Part shown: positions 1 through 7,771 of the stretch, one piece after another | How the letters are laid out: every line of letters begins with the position of its first letter | Numbering within the stretch: position 1 is the first letter of the stretch | Assembly: GCA_003819975.1 (NCBI GenBank) | Contig: RPPU01000207.1 | Span: forward strand, 1-7,771 | From: Desulfobacteraceae bacterium | GTDB taxonomy: Bacteria; Desulfobacterota; DSM-4660; Desulfatiglandales; HGW-15 | Direction: 5' to 3' | DNA: 7,771 bases | Program-made: the position numbers and the translations under genes | Notes under the pieces: generated by a model | Told to the model about the DNA's origin: nothing | The model's input: the letters and a program-made list of their open reading frames with translations, nothing else | Database searches by the model: none

Positions 1-33
1 GTTGACTCCGCGCACCTGGTTGATGATGCGATT
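1..33 (-). other. guaA: Continuation of guaA in a shifted frame (partial)
   Basis: Read on the minus strand from base 33 to base 1, this stretch encodes NRIINQVRGVN. This matches the conserved segment that follows YxxLxxIS in GMP synthetases (E. coli has a closely similar NRIINEVNGISRV). It is out of frame with the upstream coding region by one base: removing the base at 34 turns the in-frame TAA into AAT (Asn) and joins the two parts seamlessly. The last roughly 17 residues expected, including the XMP-contacting KPPxTIEWE end, lie outside the window. Frame and wording are directly visible; the cause of the shift is not. Confidence 0.88.
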
Positions 34-1503
34 AGGAAATCAGAGCCAAAATTTCATAGGGCACCCGGGTCCAATCCGCGGTCATGGCGTCCTGACTGTC
101 CACAATCCGCAAAGCGATCACATCTTCATAGGTCCGTTCATCGCCCATGACGCCGACGGTTCGGACCGGTAACAAGACTGCAAAAGACTGCCAAACTTTT
201 TCATATAAACCGGCCCGGCGGATTTCTTCCAATAAAATAAAGTCGGCCGACCGGAGGAGCTCCAAGCGCTCCGGCGTCACTTCGCCCAAAATACGTACCG
301 CCAACCCGGGACCGGGAAAAGGCTGACGCTGAATGAGTTCCTGCGGCAGATTCAGCTCCTTTCCCACTTGGCGCACTTCATCTTTGAATAATTCGCGCAA
401 AGGCTCGATCAGCTCCAGTTTCATGATCTCCGGTAAACCGCCCACATTGTGATGGGTCTTAATCGTGGCTGACGGTCCTTTGAATGAAACGCTTTCAATG
501 ACATCGGGATAAAGAGTCCCTTGGGCTAAAAATTTTGCCTGACCTAGTTCCCTGGCCTTTTTCTCGAAAATAGTTATAAATTCCCGGCCGATTATTTTTC
601 TTTTCTGCTCCGGATCGGTAATGCCTTCCAAACAGTGCAGGAAGTGGGCGGAAGCATCCACCAGGTGAACATCCATCCGGTAGTGTTCTTTAAAAAGAGC
701 CATGACTTCCCGGGCTTCATCCCGACGTAAAAGGCCGTTATCCACCAAAATGCAGGAGAGGCGCCCCTCGATCGCCTGATGCAGCAGAACCGCCACCACG
801 GAAGAATCCACGCCGCCGGACAACCCGCAAATGACCCGTTCCGCGCCGACTGTTTGTCTGAGCTGCCGGATGGTCCTGTTCACAAAAGAACTCATGTTCC
901 ACGCGGGTCGACAAGCGCAAATTTGAAAAAGAAAATTTTTAAAAATCTTCATTCCTTGCGGCGTATGAACCACCTCGGGATGAAATTGAACCCCGAAAAA
1001 TTTTCGCTTCCGGTCGGCCATGGCCGCGATCGGGCTGTTTTTACTATCGGCCAGGACCATGAATCCGTCCGGCACTTGATCGATACGATCGCCATGACTC
1101 ATCCACACGGACGCGCTTTCATCTTTATCAAAACCGTAGAATAAATCTTGATTATCTTGAACCGTGATGGCGGCCGAGCCGAATTCCCGGTCCTGCGCCC
1201 GCGCTACTTTTCCGCCCAAAACATAGGTCAGGTATTGCATCCCATAGCAGATCCCGAGTATCGGCACATTGAGATCCAAAAGAGCCTGATCGGCCAAAGG
1301 GGCCTTTTCGGCGTAAATACTGGCGGGACCACCCGATAAAATAATTCCCTTGGGAGCAAAAGCTTTTATTTTTTCAATGCTCATATGAAAAGGATGGATT
1401 TCGCAATAGATTTGCGCTTCGCGTACCCGACGGGCGATCAATTGAGCGTATTGGGCCCCGAAATCCAGAATAAGAATCTTCTCTTGATAAATATCGTTTG
1501 TCA

Positions 1504-1504
<1 letters not shown>
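32..1504 (-). CDS. guaA: GMP synthase (glutamine-hydrolysing), C-terminus frameshifted
   Basis: Cytoplasmic enzyme converting XMP, glutamine and ATP to GMP, the last step of guanine nucleotide synthesis. The class I glutamine amidotransferase domain spans about residues 8-195, with nucleophile Cys86 in GICYG and His175/Glu177 in FHPE. The ATP pyrophosphatase domain follows, with the PP-loop SGGVDSS at 229-235. The C-terminal XMP-binding/dimerisation domain has HHNVGG (351-356) and QPFPGPGLAVR (394-404). The frame stops after 490 codons at ...YEILALIS, whereas family members are usually about 510-525 residues and continue NRIIN...KPPxTIEWE. That continuation is present in another frame (see the separate entry), so the gene really extends past the left edge. 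The ATG shares one base with the guaB stop (TAATG) and has no strong Shine-Dalgarno, which suggests translational coupling. The usual GSQYTQ near the N-terminus reads GAQYAQ here. Identity is certain; whether the protein is intact is not. Confidence 0.96.
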
Positions 1505-2979
<1,475 letters not shown>

Positions 2980-3027
2980 TTAAAATAGTGTAGGATCATT
3001 TCTTCCATTGGCTGATTCGTTGATATG

Positions 3028-3049
3028 AAAAAAGGGCTTTAGCCCTTTT
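3028..3049 (-). terminator. Rho-independent terminator (or guaB leader attenuator)
   Basis: On the minus strand, AAAAGGGC and GCCCTTTT form an 8-bp stem with a four-base TAAA loop, and the T run extends to six bases after GCCC. This is the classic intrinsic terminator layout in the direction of transcription. It lies about 235 bases downstream of the chemoreceptor stop and about 60 bases upstream of guaB. It could therefore end the chemoreceptor transcript or act as an attenuator in a guaB leader. The reverse strand has only four T after the stem and would terminate poorly. Confidence 0.7.
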
Positions 3050-3153
3050 ATGTATTAAGAGTACCGAGTTTCTCATCATGCGATCGTCAAGCGCCTACAG
3101 CACAAAAAAAATAGCAAATCGGGGTATAATGACACCCTCGGTATTCTTGAGAA

Positions 3154-3170
3154 TTTTAGACAATCTAAAA
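3154..3170. repeat. Perfect 7-bp inverted repeat with 3-bp spacer
   Basis: TTTTAGA-CAA-TCTAAAA is a perfect dyad in the gap upstream of guaB. It has no GC-rich stem and no T tract, so it is not a good terminator. Its size and symmetry would suit an operator for a dimeric regulator. No known regulator motif is recognised. Confidence 0.4.
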
Positions 3171-3210
3171 CCGACAAGATTAAAAAATTGCGGGCAACGA
3201 TACCACAATG

Positions 3211-3228
3211 GCTTGACTAAAATCAAGC
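3211..3228. repeat. Perfect 6-bp inverted repeat with 6-bp spacer
   Basis: GCTTGA-CTAAAA-TCAAGC is a perfect dyad about 60 bases downstream of the chemoreceptor stop on the minus strand. No U tract follows on that strand. It may be a mild transcript-end hairpin, an operator half of the guaB control region, or chance. Confidence 0.35.
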
Positions 3229-3284
3229 TTTAAATACAAGATTTTAAGACTAGGCGGGATTATAAGAAAAGCCGATCGATCCAT

Positions 3285-5039
3285 TCACCTTAACCGGACC
3301 GTATCCTTGGTTCCTTTAATGAATTCATTAAGTTGAGCCACAATGGTTTGTAGTTGTTCGGCCTGCGAATTCATATCCGCTGAAGTGGCCGCCGATTCCT
3401 CGGCATTGGCCGCGGTCTGCTGAATCATTTTTTCCATTTCCAGGATGGTTTTATTGATCTGTTCGACCCCAACGGCTTGTTCACGGCTGGCCACTGAAAT
3501 TTCTTTAACCAACTCGGCCACTTTTTGAACGCTCAACGCCACGCTTTTATATTTTTCATCCGTATCCCGAACCTGCCCGGATTCAGCGCTGATTTTATGG
3601 ATAATGCCTTTAATCATTTTTTGGGTTTCCTGGGAAGCCTCGGCCGAACGCATGGCCAGGGTGCGCACTTCATCCGCGACCACTGCAAAACCGGTTCCCG
3701 CCTCCCCTGCCCTGGCCGCCTCGACCGCGGCATTCAACGCCAGCAGATTGGTTTGAAAAGCGATCTCGTCGATGGTCTTGACGATCTTGGCCACATTATT
3801 GCTGGCGGTTGAAGTCTCTTCCATGGAATGGATTAGAGCTTTCATGGCCCGGTTGGCGCTCTGCAAATGATCCAGGCTTTTCCTGGAAAGCTGATTGGCT
3901 TGCTCGGAGTTGTCCGCATTGTTCTTGACCATGGCGGACATCTCCTCCACCGATGCCGAAGTATTGGTCAAAGATCCTTCTTGGTTGGAAGCCTCTTCCG
4001 CTAAAAACTTGCTCATGGCTGAAACTTGATTGGAAGCCTCCAGCAAGCCGCCGGCATTATCGGAAAGGGTGTGCACAATGTGATTAATCGGTTTGGTGAT
4101 AAAACTGCGCACAAAGGAGAAAATGATCACCGTGATCAAAATCATGGAGAGCACAACAACGAAAATGATCATGTTGCGCATTTTTTGGATCGGTTCCATA
4201 TATTCGGATTGGGAGATCACAAATCCCAAACCCCAACCCGATTTTTCTAGGGGACCAAAAACCATCAGTTTTCGATCGCCGCCCTGCTTGGCTTCACCGA
4301 TGCCCTGTTCAAAAGCAGCCATGCGCTTACCGATATCCACGAAACCCGGCAAGTCCGCTACCTTTTTTATCGCCATGATCTGATTATCGGGATGCAGTAC
4401 CACCAAGCCGTTTTTATCAACGGCAAAGGCATATCCGGTTTTGCCTAAAGCCAGAGAACCGACCTTTTTCTTGAGATAATCCATGTTCCAGCCCGCGATC
4501 AAGGTGCCCAGGATTTTATCCCCTTTACCGACCAACGGCGCCGCTAGAATCACATAAGGTTGCCCGGTTTTTTCATCTTTGCTGACTTGGCCGATAACCG
4601 CTTTGCCTTTTAAAGCCTCTTGAAAATAGAGTTCCGGGGCCAAATCTTTGCCCTGATAAGCGCCTTTATGCGTATCGCCGATGACTTTACCCGTGGTATC
4701 CGTGATTAAAAAAAATGTATAAACGTCTTTATTATGAAAAATAGTGGATTTTGTATCCAGATAAAATTGCGCCAATTTTACAACCCCGGTATCGCTGATT
4801 CCATCGCTGATCATTTTCATAACCGAATCGCGCAACGCGGCATTGATCAGCAAATCAGTCTGATTGGCGAAATCGCTGTTGATCTGGTCGATCACCACTT
4901 TGCTTAATCCGCTAAGTTGCTGTTTTTCAAGGTCATAAATACCATTTGAAGCTCTGGAAATGCTTAAAAACCCGACAACCAGCAGAGGAATCAATACAAT
5001 GAGTAAACCGCCTAAAATCAATTTCACGCTGATTTTCAT
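3285..5039 (-). CDS. Methyl-accepting chemotaxis protein, dCache sensor, reduced HAMP
   Basis: Inner-membrane chemoreceptor of 584 residues that would control a CheA/CheW array and hence motility or another Che-type output. Transmembrane helix 1 is at about 8-28. A large extracytoplasmic region (about 30-285) reads as a double-Cache sensor (for example [53 protein letters not shown]). Transmembrane helix 2 is at about 289-312. The signalling coiled-coil hairpin covers about 330-575, with the highly conserved tip [21 protein letters not shown] near 425-445. After helix 2 only a HAMP-like stub ITKPI (314-318) is visible; the second HAMP helix with its usual DEIG motif is absent. Glu/Gln-rich stretches such as NAEESAATS (545-553) are candidate methylation sites. 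There is no C-terminal CheR-binding pentapeptide (it ends DTVRLR). The ligand cannot be inferred. A sigma-54 promoter lies 46-61 bases upstream, while the Shine-Dalgarno is weak. No che genes are in the window. Confidence 0.95.
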   Translation of the reverse strand: MKISVKLILGGLLIVLIPLLVVGFLSISRASNGIYDLEKQQLSGLSKVVIDQINSDFANQTDLLINAALRDSVMKMISDGISDTGVVKLAQFYLDTKSTIFHNKDVYTFFLITDTTGKVIGDTHKGAYQGKDLAPELYFQEALKGKAVIGQVSKDEKTGQPYVILAAPLVGKGDKILGTLIAGWNMDYLKKKVGSLALGKTGYAFAVDKNGLVVLHPDNQIMAIKKVADLPGFVDIGKRMAAFEQGIGEAKQGGDRKLMVFGPLEKSGWGLGFVISQSEYMEPIQKMRNMIIFVVVLSMILITVIIFSFVRSFITKPINHIVHTLSDNAGGLLEASNQVSAMSKFLAEEASNQEGSLTNTSASVEEMSAMVKNNADNSEQANQLSRKSLDHLQSANRAMKALIHSMEETSTASNNVAKIVKTIDEIAFQTNLLALNAAVEAARAGEAGTGFAVVADEVRTLAMRSAEASQETQKMIKGIIHKISAESGQVRDTDEKYKSVALSVQKVAELVKEISVASREQAVGVEQINKTILEMEKMIQQTAANAEESAATSADMNSQAEQLQTIVAQLNEFIKGTKDTVRLR

Positions 5040-5084
5040 ATCTGACCCATAGTTATAAGTTATTGAATAGCATGAAAATATTAA

Positions 5085-5100
5085 AGCAAGGCTTGTGCCA
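5085..5100 (-). promoter_or_regulatory. Sigma-54 (RpoN) promoter of the chemoreceptor gene
   Basis: The minus strand reads TGGCACAAGCCTTGCT, which fits the consensus TGGCACR-N4-TTGCW at every specified position. The invariant GG and GC are exactly ten bases apart. Start of transcription is predicted near 5074, giving a 5' leader of about 35 bases before the ATG at 5039. Such promoters need an AAA+ enhancer-binding activator, so the receptor is probably expressed conditionally and separately from murJ upstream. The AT-rich stretch just upstream could favour bending or IHF binding, but this is inference. Confidence 0.87.
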
Positions 5101-5179
5101 AAATAAAATTGCCGGCGGGCATTTTTTGAATGAGGAAAAAAATTTTAATCTAAAACGAAAAAGCTCTATTTTAACTTAA

Positions 5180-6787
5180 CTATTTGGAATGATTGTATTT
5201 TGATCGATTGATCGGGAAAAGGTCACCCAGGAAACTTAATTCGGGACAACCCATCATTTTGGTCATAATCAGGTATATAATCAAACCGCTAAAAATCAAG
5301 CCGATTAAGGTCAAGATCTGATTTGAAAAAACCAAAAAAGGCCGGGTTAACCAAAAGCGGACATACAGCCAATAAACACAACCGCCCATGACAAGGGCTG
5401 CGCAAAAGCTTTTAGAAATTGAAATCAGAATCGGCTTGAGGACTAAAATCGACGTCTTTTTCCGCAAGTAAAAAGCCAGCAGAATAAACTGCAAAGCTGA
5501 AGAACAAGAGAGCGCCAGCGCCAAGCCGACATGTTTCAAAGGGCCGATTAGAACCAAAGCGAACAGGATATTGGCGATCAAAGTCAGGGTCGCAATGTGA
5601 ACCGGCGTGCGCGTATCTTGCAGCGCGTAGAAACCGTTGGCCATCACCTTAATGCCGGCAAAAGCCCAGAGTCCAAGACAGTAGCAGAAAAAAGCCTGAC
5701 CCGCCATTTTAACGGATTGAACGCTAAACGCTCCTCTTTGAAATAAAATCTGGAACACCGGCTCTCTAAGGACCATCAATCCGACCATGGTGGGCAGGAT
5801 GATAAAAAAAGTCATGCGCAGGGAGTGACCGAATGTCTCGCGCAGACGGACCATGTCCTGATCGGCTGCCTGCCTGGCTAAGGAAGGCAAAGCCGCCGTG
5901 CTGATCGCGATCGCGAATAGGCCCAAGGGAAACTCAACCACCCGATCGGCATAATAAAGCCAGGCCACGCTGCCTTCCGGCAAACGGGTCGCCAACAGAG
6001 TATTGATCATTTGGTTGATCTGGTAAATCGCCGACCCGAAAATCGCCGGAAGCAAAAGCAAACCGGTTTTTTTCAGGGCCGGGTCCAGCGGCCGCCAACG
6101 GGGCCACAGAGTCAAGCCTTCCCGCAGGAGCCAGGGGATCTGCAAAACGCTCTGCAAAATACCGCCGATCAAAACCCCGATGGCGGTCCCGATGATCGGT
6201 TGCGAAAAATGGGGCGCCAACCATAAGGTCGCCGCAATAATCCCCAGATTTAAAAAAATAGGGGCCGCAGCCGGTGCCGCAAAATGGCGTAGGGAGTTTA
6301 AAATCCCCATAAAAACGGCCAATAACCCGACTATCAAAATATAAGGAAACATGATCCGGGTCAACAGCACCGTTAGCTCTAATTTATCCGCGAAGCCATG
6401 CCAGCCGAAAGCCAAAATCCGCACAATCCCGGGCGCCAGGATAATCCCCAATAAAGTAATGAGCACGAGGATCAATGAAACGAGGGTCAAAACCGCCCGG
6501 GCCATGAGGAAAGCTTCTTCTTTACCTTTTTGTTTGAGCAATTCCGTAAATACCGGAATAAAAGCAATGGTCAAGGAACCTTCGGCAAAAAGACGCCGCA
6601 ACAAATTGGGAATTCTGAAGGCGACCAAAAAAGCGTCCGCCACCATGCCGGTCCCGAAAAAATAGGCGATCACCATATCGCGGACCAAGCCTAGCATACG
6701 GCTTAAAAGGGTGAAAAAACCCACCACCCCGGTCGCCCGGGTAAGCTTTTCCTGTTCGGTGATAGCGCCGCCCTTCTTATCTTTCAT
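5180..6787 (-). CDS. murJ: Lipid II flippase MurJ (MviN family)
   Basis: Polytopic inner-membrane protein of the MOP exporter superfamily that flips undecaprenyl-linked lipid II to the periplasmic face for peptidoglycan assembly. The 535 residues match the family length and give about 14 hydrophobic segments. Family signatures are visible: TxxSRxxGxxRD around 26-37, ADAFLVAFRIPNLLRRLFAEGSL at about 50-72, NSLRHF near 164-169, and LYYADRVVEFPLG at 277-289 followed by P300. The arginines of the SRxxGxxR and YADR motifs correspond to positions important in E. coli MurJ. The ATG is 12 bases after the lipoprotein stop and lacks a clear Shine-Dalgarno, so translation may depend on coupling. Family members often begin close to EKLTRA, but no usual start codon lies nearer to that motif. 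The protein ends in a short hydrophilic, basic tail. Identity is secure. Confidence 0.96.
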   Translation of the reverse strand: MKDKKGGAITEQEKLTRATGVVGFFTLLSRMLGLVRDMVIAYFFGTGMVADAFLVAFRIPNLLRRLFAEGSLTIAFIPVFTELLKQKGKEEAFLMARAVLTLVSLILVLITLLGIILAPGIVRILAFGWHGFADKLELTVLLTRIMFPYILIVGLLAVFMGILNSLRHFAAPAAAPIFLNLGIIAATLWLAPHFSQPIIGTAIGVLIGGILQSVLQIPWLLREGLTLWPRWRPLDPALKKTGLLLLPAIFGSAIYQINQMINTLLATRLPEGSVAWLYYADRVVEFPLGLFAIAISTAALPSLARQAADQDMVRLRETFGHSLRMTFFIILPTMVGLMVLREPVFQILFQRGAFSVQSVKMAGQAFFCYCLGLWAFAGIKVMANGFYALQDTRTPVHIATLTLIANILFALVLIGPLKHVGLALALSCSSALQFILLAFYLRKKTSILVLKPILISISKSFCAALVMGGCVYWLYVRFWLTRPFLVFSNQILTLIGLIFSGLIIYLIMTKMMGCPELSFLGDLFPINRSKYNHSK

Positions 6788-6799
6788 ATGAATCGGTGG

Positions 6800-7435
6800 T
6801 CATTTGATCTTCCAGCTCTTAAGCTGGGTGAGCAGAACCGGGTTCAAATTTTCAGGGTCAAATAGATTGTCCGGCATCTGAATCCCGGCCGGTAAATTTA
6901 GGAATTCCTCCGTAAGCGCCTCCCCGCTCTCCAGCCGGGAAAAAGCTTTGCGGATCATGTGCCCCTGTGTTTCCACCCAGAGCATGGCATGAGTCCCCTG
7001 GGTTCCCGAACCAATGAACCGTTGGCACGCATATCCGTTCACCTCTTCATTTGCGTCAAAAACGAATTGTTGCTGAAGGGCTTGATAGGCCTGGCCGTAA
7101 AAGATCAATCGATTGAGATCTTCCGGTTTTAAATTTGCTTTTCGGGATAGATAAAGCTTTTGACCGTCATAGATTGCAACGGTTACGGGCCCCCGGTGTT
7201 TTTCAAGTTCCAGACGCCAATGTGCGCCTTGGAGAATAAAAATGCTTCGCCAGGCTGAAACAAATCCGCCCGAATATTGGGTGGTTCGATAGATCACCCA
7301 CGACCCTTCACTGGGCAGGGTAAACCGATATTGCGGATCCCGGGAACCGGAATTGGTTTCCTTTTCCTTGGCACAATGAACCAGAACAAAAACCAGGAAG
7401 AAAAAGAGGATTAGATATAATTTTAAAAATCTCAT
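6800..7435 (-). CDS. Putative lipoprotein of unknown function, LolA/DUF4412-like pattern
   Basis: I chose the ATG at 7435 (211 residues). It has AAAGG seven bases upstream and opens directly into a signal peptide; a longer frame from TTG at 7486 would begin upstream of the predicted transcription start. Residues 1-21 have a basic start (R2, K5), a strongly hydrophobic core and Cys21 in LVHC, suggesting a lipoprotein. Histidine just before the Cys is atypical for a lipobox. Ala at +2 would favour outer-membrane delivery under the Lol rule. The mature part (about 22-211) alternates short beta-like segments: SWVIYRTTQY, HWRLELEKHRG, VTVAIYDGQKLYL, EVNGYACQRFIG, MLWVETQGHMIRKAF, EFLNLPAGIQMPDNLFDPE. 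This order resembles LolA-fold or DUF4412 proteins, but I cannot confirm it. It lies just upstream of murJ, probably in one operon, so a cell-envelope role is plausible but unproven. Confidence 0.75.
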   Translation of the reverse strand: MRFLKLYLILFFFLVFVLVHCAKEKETNSGSRDPQYRFTLPSEGSWVIYRTTQYSGGFVSAWRSIFILQGAHWRLELEKHRGPVTVAIYDGQKLYLSRKANLKPEDLNRLIFYGQAYQALQQQFVFDANEEVNGYACQRFIGSGTQGTHAMLWVETQGHMIRKAFSRLESGEALTEEFLNLPAGIQMPDNLFDPENLNPVLLTQLKSWKIK

Positions 7436-7442
7436 TCCGCAA

Positions 7443-7447
7443 CCTTT
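7443..7447 (-). promoter_or_regulatory. Ribosome binding site deciding the lipoprotein start
   Basis: AAAGG on the minus strand lies seven bases before the ATG at 7435. Neither the in-frame ATG at 7462 nor the TTG at 7486 has a comparable site, so the short form with an N-terminal signal peptide is preferred. Confidence 0.65.
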
Positions 7448-7489
7448 AAAGAATGGACCCATTATCCCAAAATATGCATTAGACAATTA

Positions 7490-7495
7490 ATTATA
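7490..7495 (-). promoter_or_regulatory. Candidate -10 box for the lipoprotein-murJ operon
   Basis: The minus strand carries a perfect TATAAT, which would start transcription near 7483 and give a leader of about 48 bases. The -35 region at the usual spacing is poor (AACAAA), so an activator may be needed or the match may be fortuitous. A second copy of the surrounding CGGTTATAA lies 29 bases upstream. Confidence 0.4.
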
Positions 7496-7528
7496 ACCGC
7501 GCCCGAATAGAATTTGTTTTTATAACCG
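7491..7528. repeat. Two direct copies of TTATAACCG, 29 bases apart
   Basis: TTATAACCG occurs at 7491-7499 and again at 7520-7528 (CGGTTATAA on the minus strand). One copy overlaps the candidate -10 box. A related GAGTTATAA lies on the minus strand around 7692-7700. The spacing of nearly three helical turns could place binding sites on one DNA face; chance in AT-rich DNA is also possible. Confidence 0.35.
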
Positions 7529-7563
7529 TAACTCATCTGCACTCTGAACGTTATCGTAAGATC

Positions 7564-7644
7564 GGCAGGCGCGACAGATTACCATGCAAATATTTAAATT
7601 CATTGAATCGTTTCTTTGCAAACTTTAATATCACCGCGCCTGCC
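7564..7644. repeat. 10-bp inverted repeat enclosing a nested 6-bp inverted repeat
   Basis: GGCAGGCGCG at 7564-7573 is the exact reverse complement of CGCGCCTGCC at 7635-7644. Nested within, TGCAAA at 7585-7590 pairs with TTTGCA at 7615-7620, and GATTA/TAATATC can add broken pairing between them. The whole could fold as an 81-base hairpin on either strand. No T tract follows on either strand, so it is not an intrinsic terminator. It may be a structured RNA leader, a small repeat element or paired protein sites. No known RNA family is recognised. Confidence 0.55.
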
Positions 7645-7665
7645 TTTAGCCCTCTCTGCCTATAC

Positions 7666-7727
7666 TAATGGGACAAAAAAGTGTACCGTATTATAACTCA
7701 CAAAGCAGGGCGAGAAAGGTCCCATTA
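7666..7727. repeat. 9-bp inverted repeat next to a divergent start codon
   Basis: TAATGGGAC at 7666-7674 is the exact reverse complement of GTCCCATTA at 7719-7727. AAGTGT at 7679-7684 also complements ACACTT at 7732-7737, crossing the first pair, so an H-type pseudoknot is geometrically possible. The right arm lies between the Shine-Dalgarno and the ATG of the plus-strand frame at 7729. It could be an operator, a translational control structure, or the end of a mobile element. Confidence 0.5.
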
Positions 7728-7728
7728 T

Positions 7729-7771
7729 ATGACACTTAAGGTTATTAAGACACCCGAATCGACAGGAACGA
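7729..7771 (+). CDS. Start of a divergent coding region, truncated by the window edge
   Basis: An open plus-strand frame begins ATG at 7729 and reads MTLKVIKTPESTGT without a stop to the edge. AAAGG at 7715-7719 lies nine bases before the ATG, an acceptable Shine-Dalgarno. Only 14 codons are visible, so the product is not recognisable and the frame may be accidental. It would be divergent from the lipoprotein-murJ unit. Its 5' region contains the inverted repeat at 7666-7727 and -10-like sequences at 7689-7697 with no clear -35. Confidence 0.4.
   Translation, partial: MTLKVIKTPESTGT

Noticed and set aside
738..1339. Open frames of 60-121 codons overlapping guaA on either strand
   Set aside because: guaA accounts for every base here with intact motifs; the overlapping frames show no domain features and no independent ribosome binding site.
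3125..3130. Perfect plus-strand TATAAT in the gap upstream of guaB
   Set aside because: There is no -35 box at 16-18 bases and no gene downstream on that strand, only the antisense of the chemoreceptor gene.
3180..3284. 34-codon minus-strand frame (MDRSAFLIIPPS...) starting right after the chemoreceptor stop
   Set aside because: The only Shine-Dalgarno-like sequence is about three bases from the ATG, and the frame runs through an inverted repeat. Composition gives no support; chance is likelier.
5040..5051. Four-codon upstream frame (MGQI) whose stop overlaps the chemoreceptor ATG
   Set aside because: It is visible but too short and lacks a ribosome binding site; overlap of this kind is common by chance.
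5110..5121. GC-rich near-palindrome TGCCGGCGGGCA just upstream of the sigma-54 promoter, considered as the murJ terminator or an activator site
   Set aside because: The stem is only four base pairs as a hairpin and the T tract is interrupted. It is also too close to the -24 element for a typical upstream activator site. Nothing decisive supports either role.
7436..7486. Longer lipoprotein start at TTG (7486), adding 17 residues
   Set aside because: It would bury the signal peptide behind a non-hydrophobic leader, lacks a good ribosome binding site, and precedes the predicted transcription start; the ATG at 7435 fits better.

Overview
The window looks like a chromosomal segment of a Gram-negative bacterium. 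Evidence for this is a lipoprotein signal peptide, a MurJ lipid II flippase, a transmembrane chemoreceptor and a clear sigma-54 (-24/-12) promoter. GuaA/GuaB wording, the HAMP-poor Cache receptor and the sigma-54 element together suggest a deltaproteobacterial (Desulfobacterota-like) or related anaerobe. That placement is an impression from protein wording, not a computed classification.

All five complete or near-complete genes lie on the minus strand, so transcription runs from high to low coordinates. In transcription order they are: a small lipoprotein of unknown role with a possible LolA-like fold (7435-6800); murJ (6787-5180), 12 bases further on and probably in the same transcript; a double-Cache methyl-accepting chemotaxis protein with its own sigma-54 promoter (5039-3285); a 317-base gap carrying several inverted repeats and a rho-independent-terminator-like hairpin; and the guaB-guaA pair (2967 to the left edge), whose stop and start codons share one base. 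At the right edge, a divergent plus-strand reading frame begins at 7729 and runs out of the window.

Functionally the window is mostly housekeeping. GuaB converts IMP to XMP and GuaA converts XMP to GMP. MurJ flips lipid II for peptidoglycan synthesis. The chemoreceptor is an independently controlled sensory gene inserted between the two housekeeping units.

The strongest anomaly is in guaA. Its frame stops at codon 491 (bases 34-32), but skipping one base restores a typical GMP synthetase C-terminus (NRIINQVRGVN) running to the window edge. This is either a sequencing or assembly indel or a real disruption. Other points worth checking are the near-perfect sigma-54 promoter of the chemoreceptor, the nearly missing HAMP domain in that receptor, and two sizeable inverted repeats in the divergent region at the right edge. 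I see no CRISPR array, tRNA or rRNA, no recognisable complete mobile element, and no convincing novel multi-gene system.
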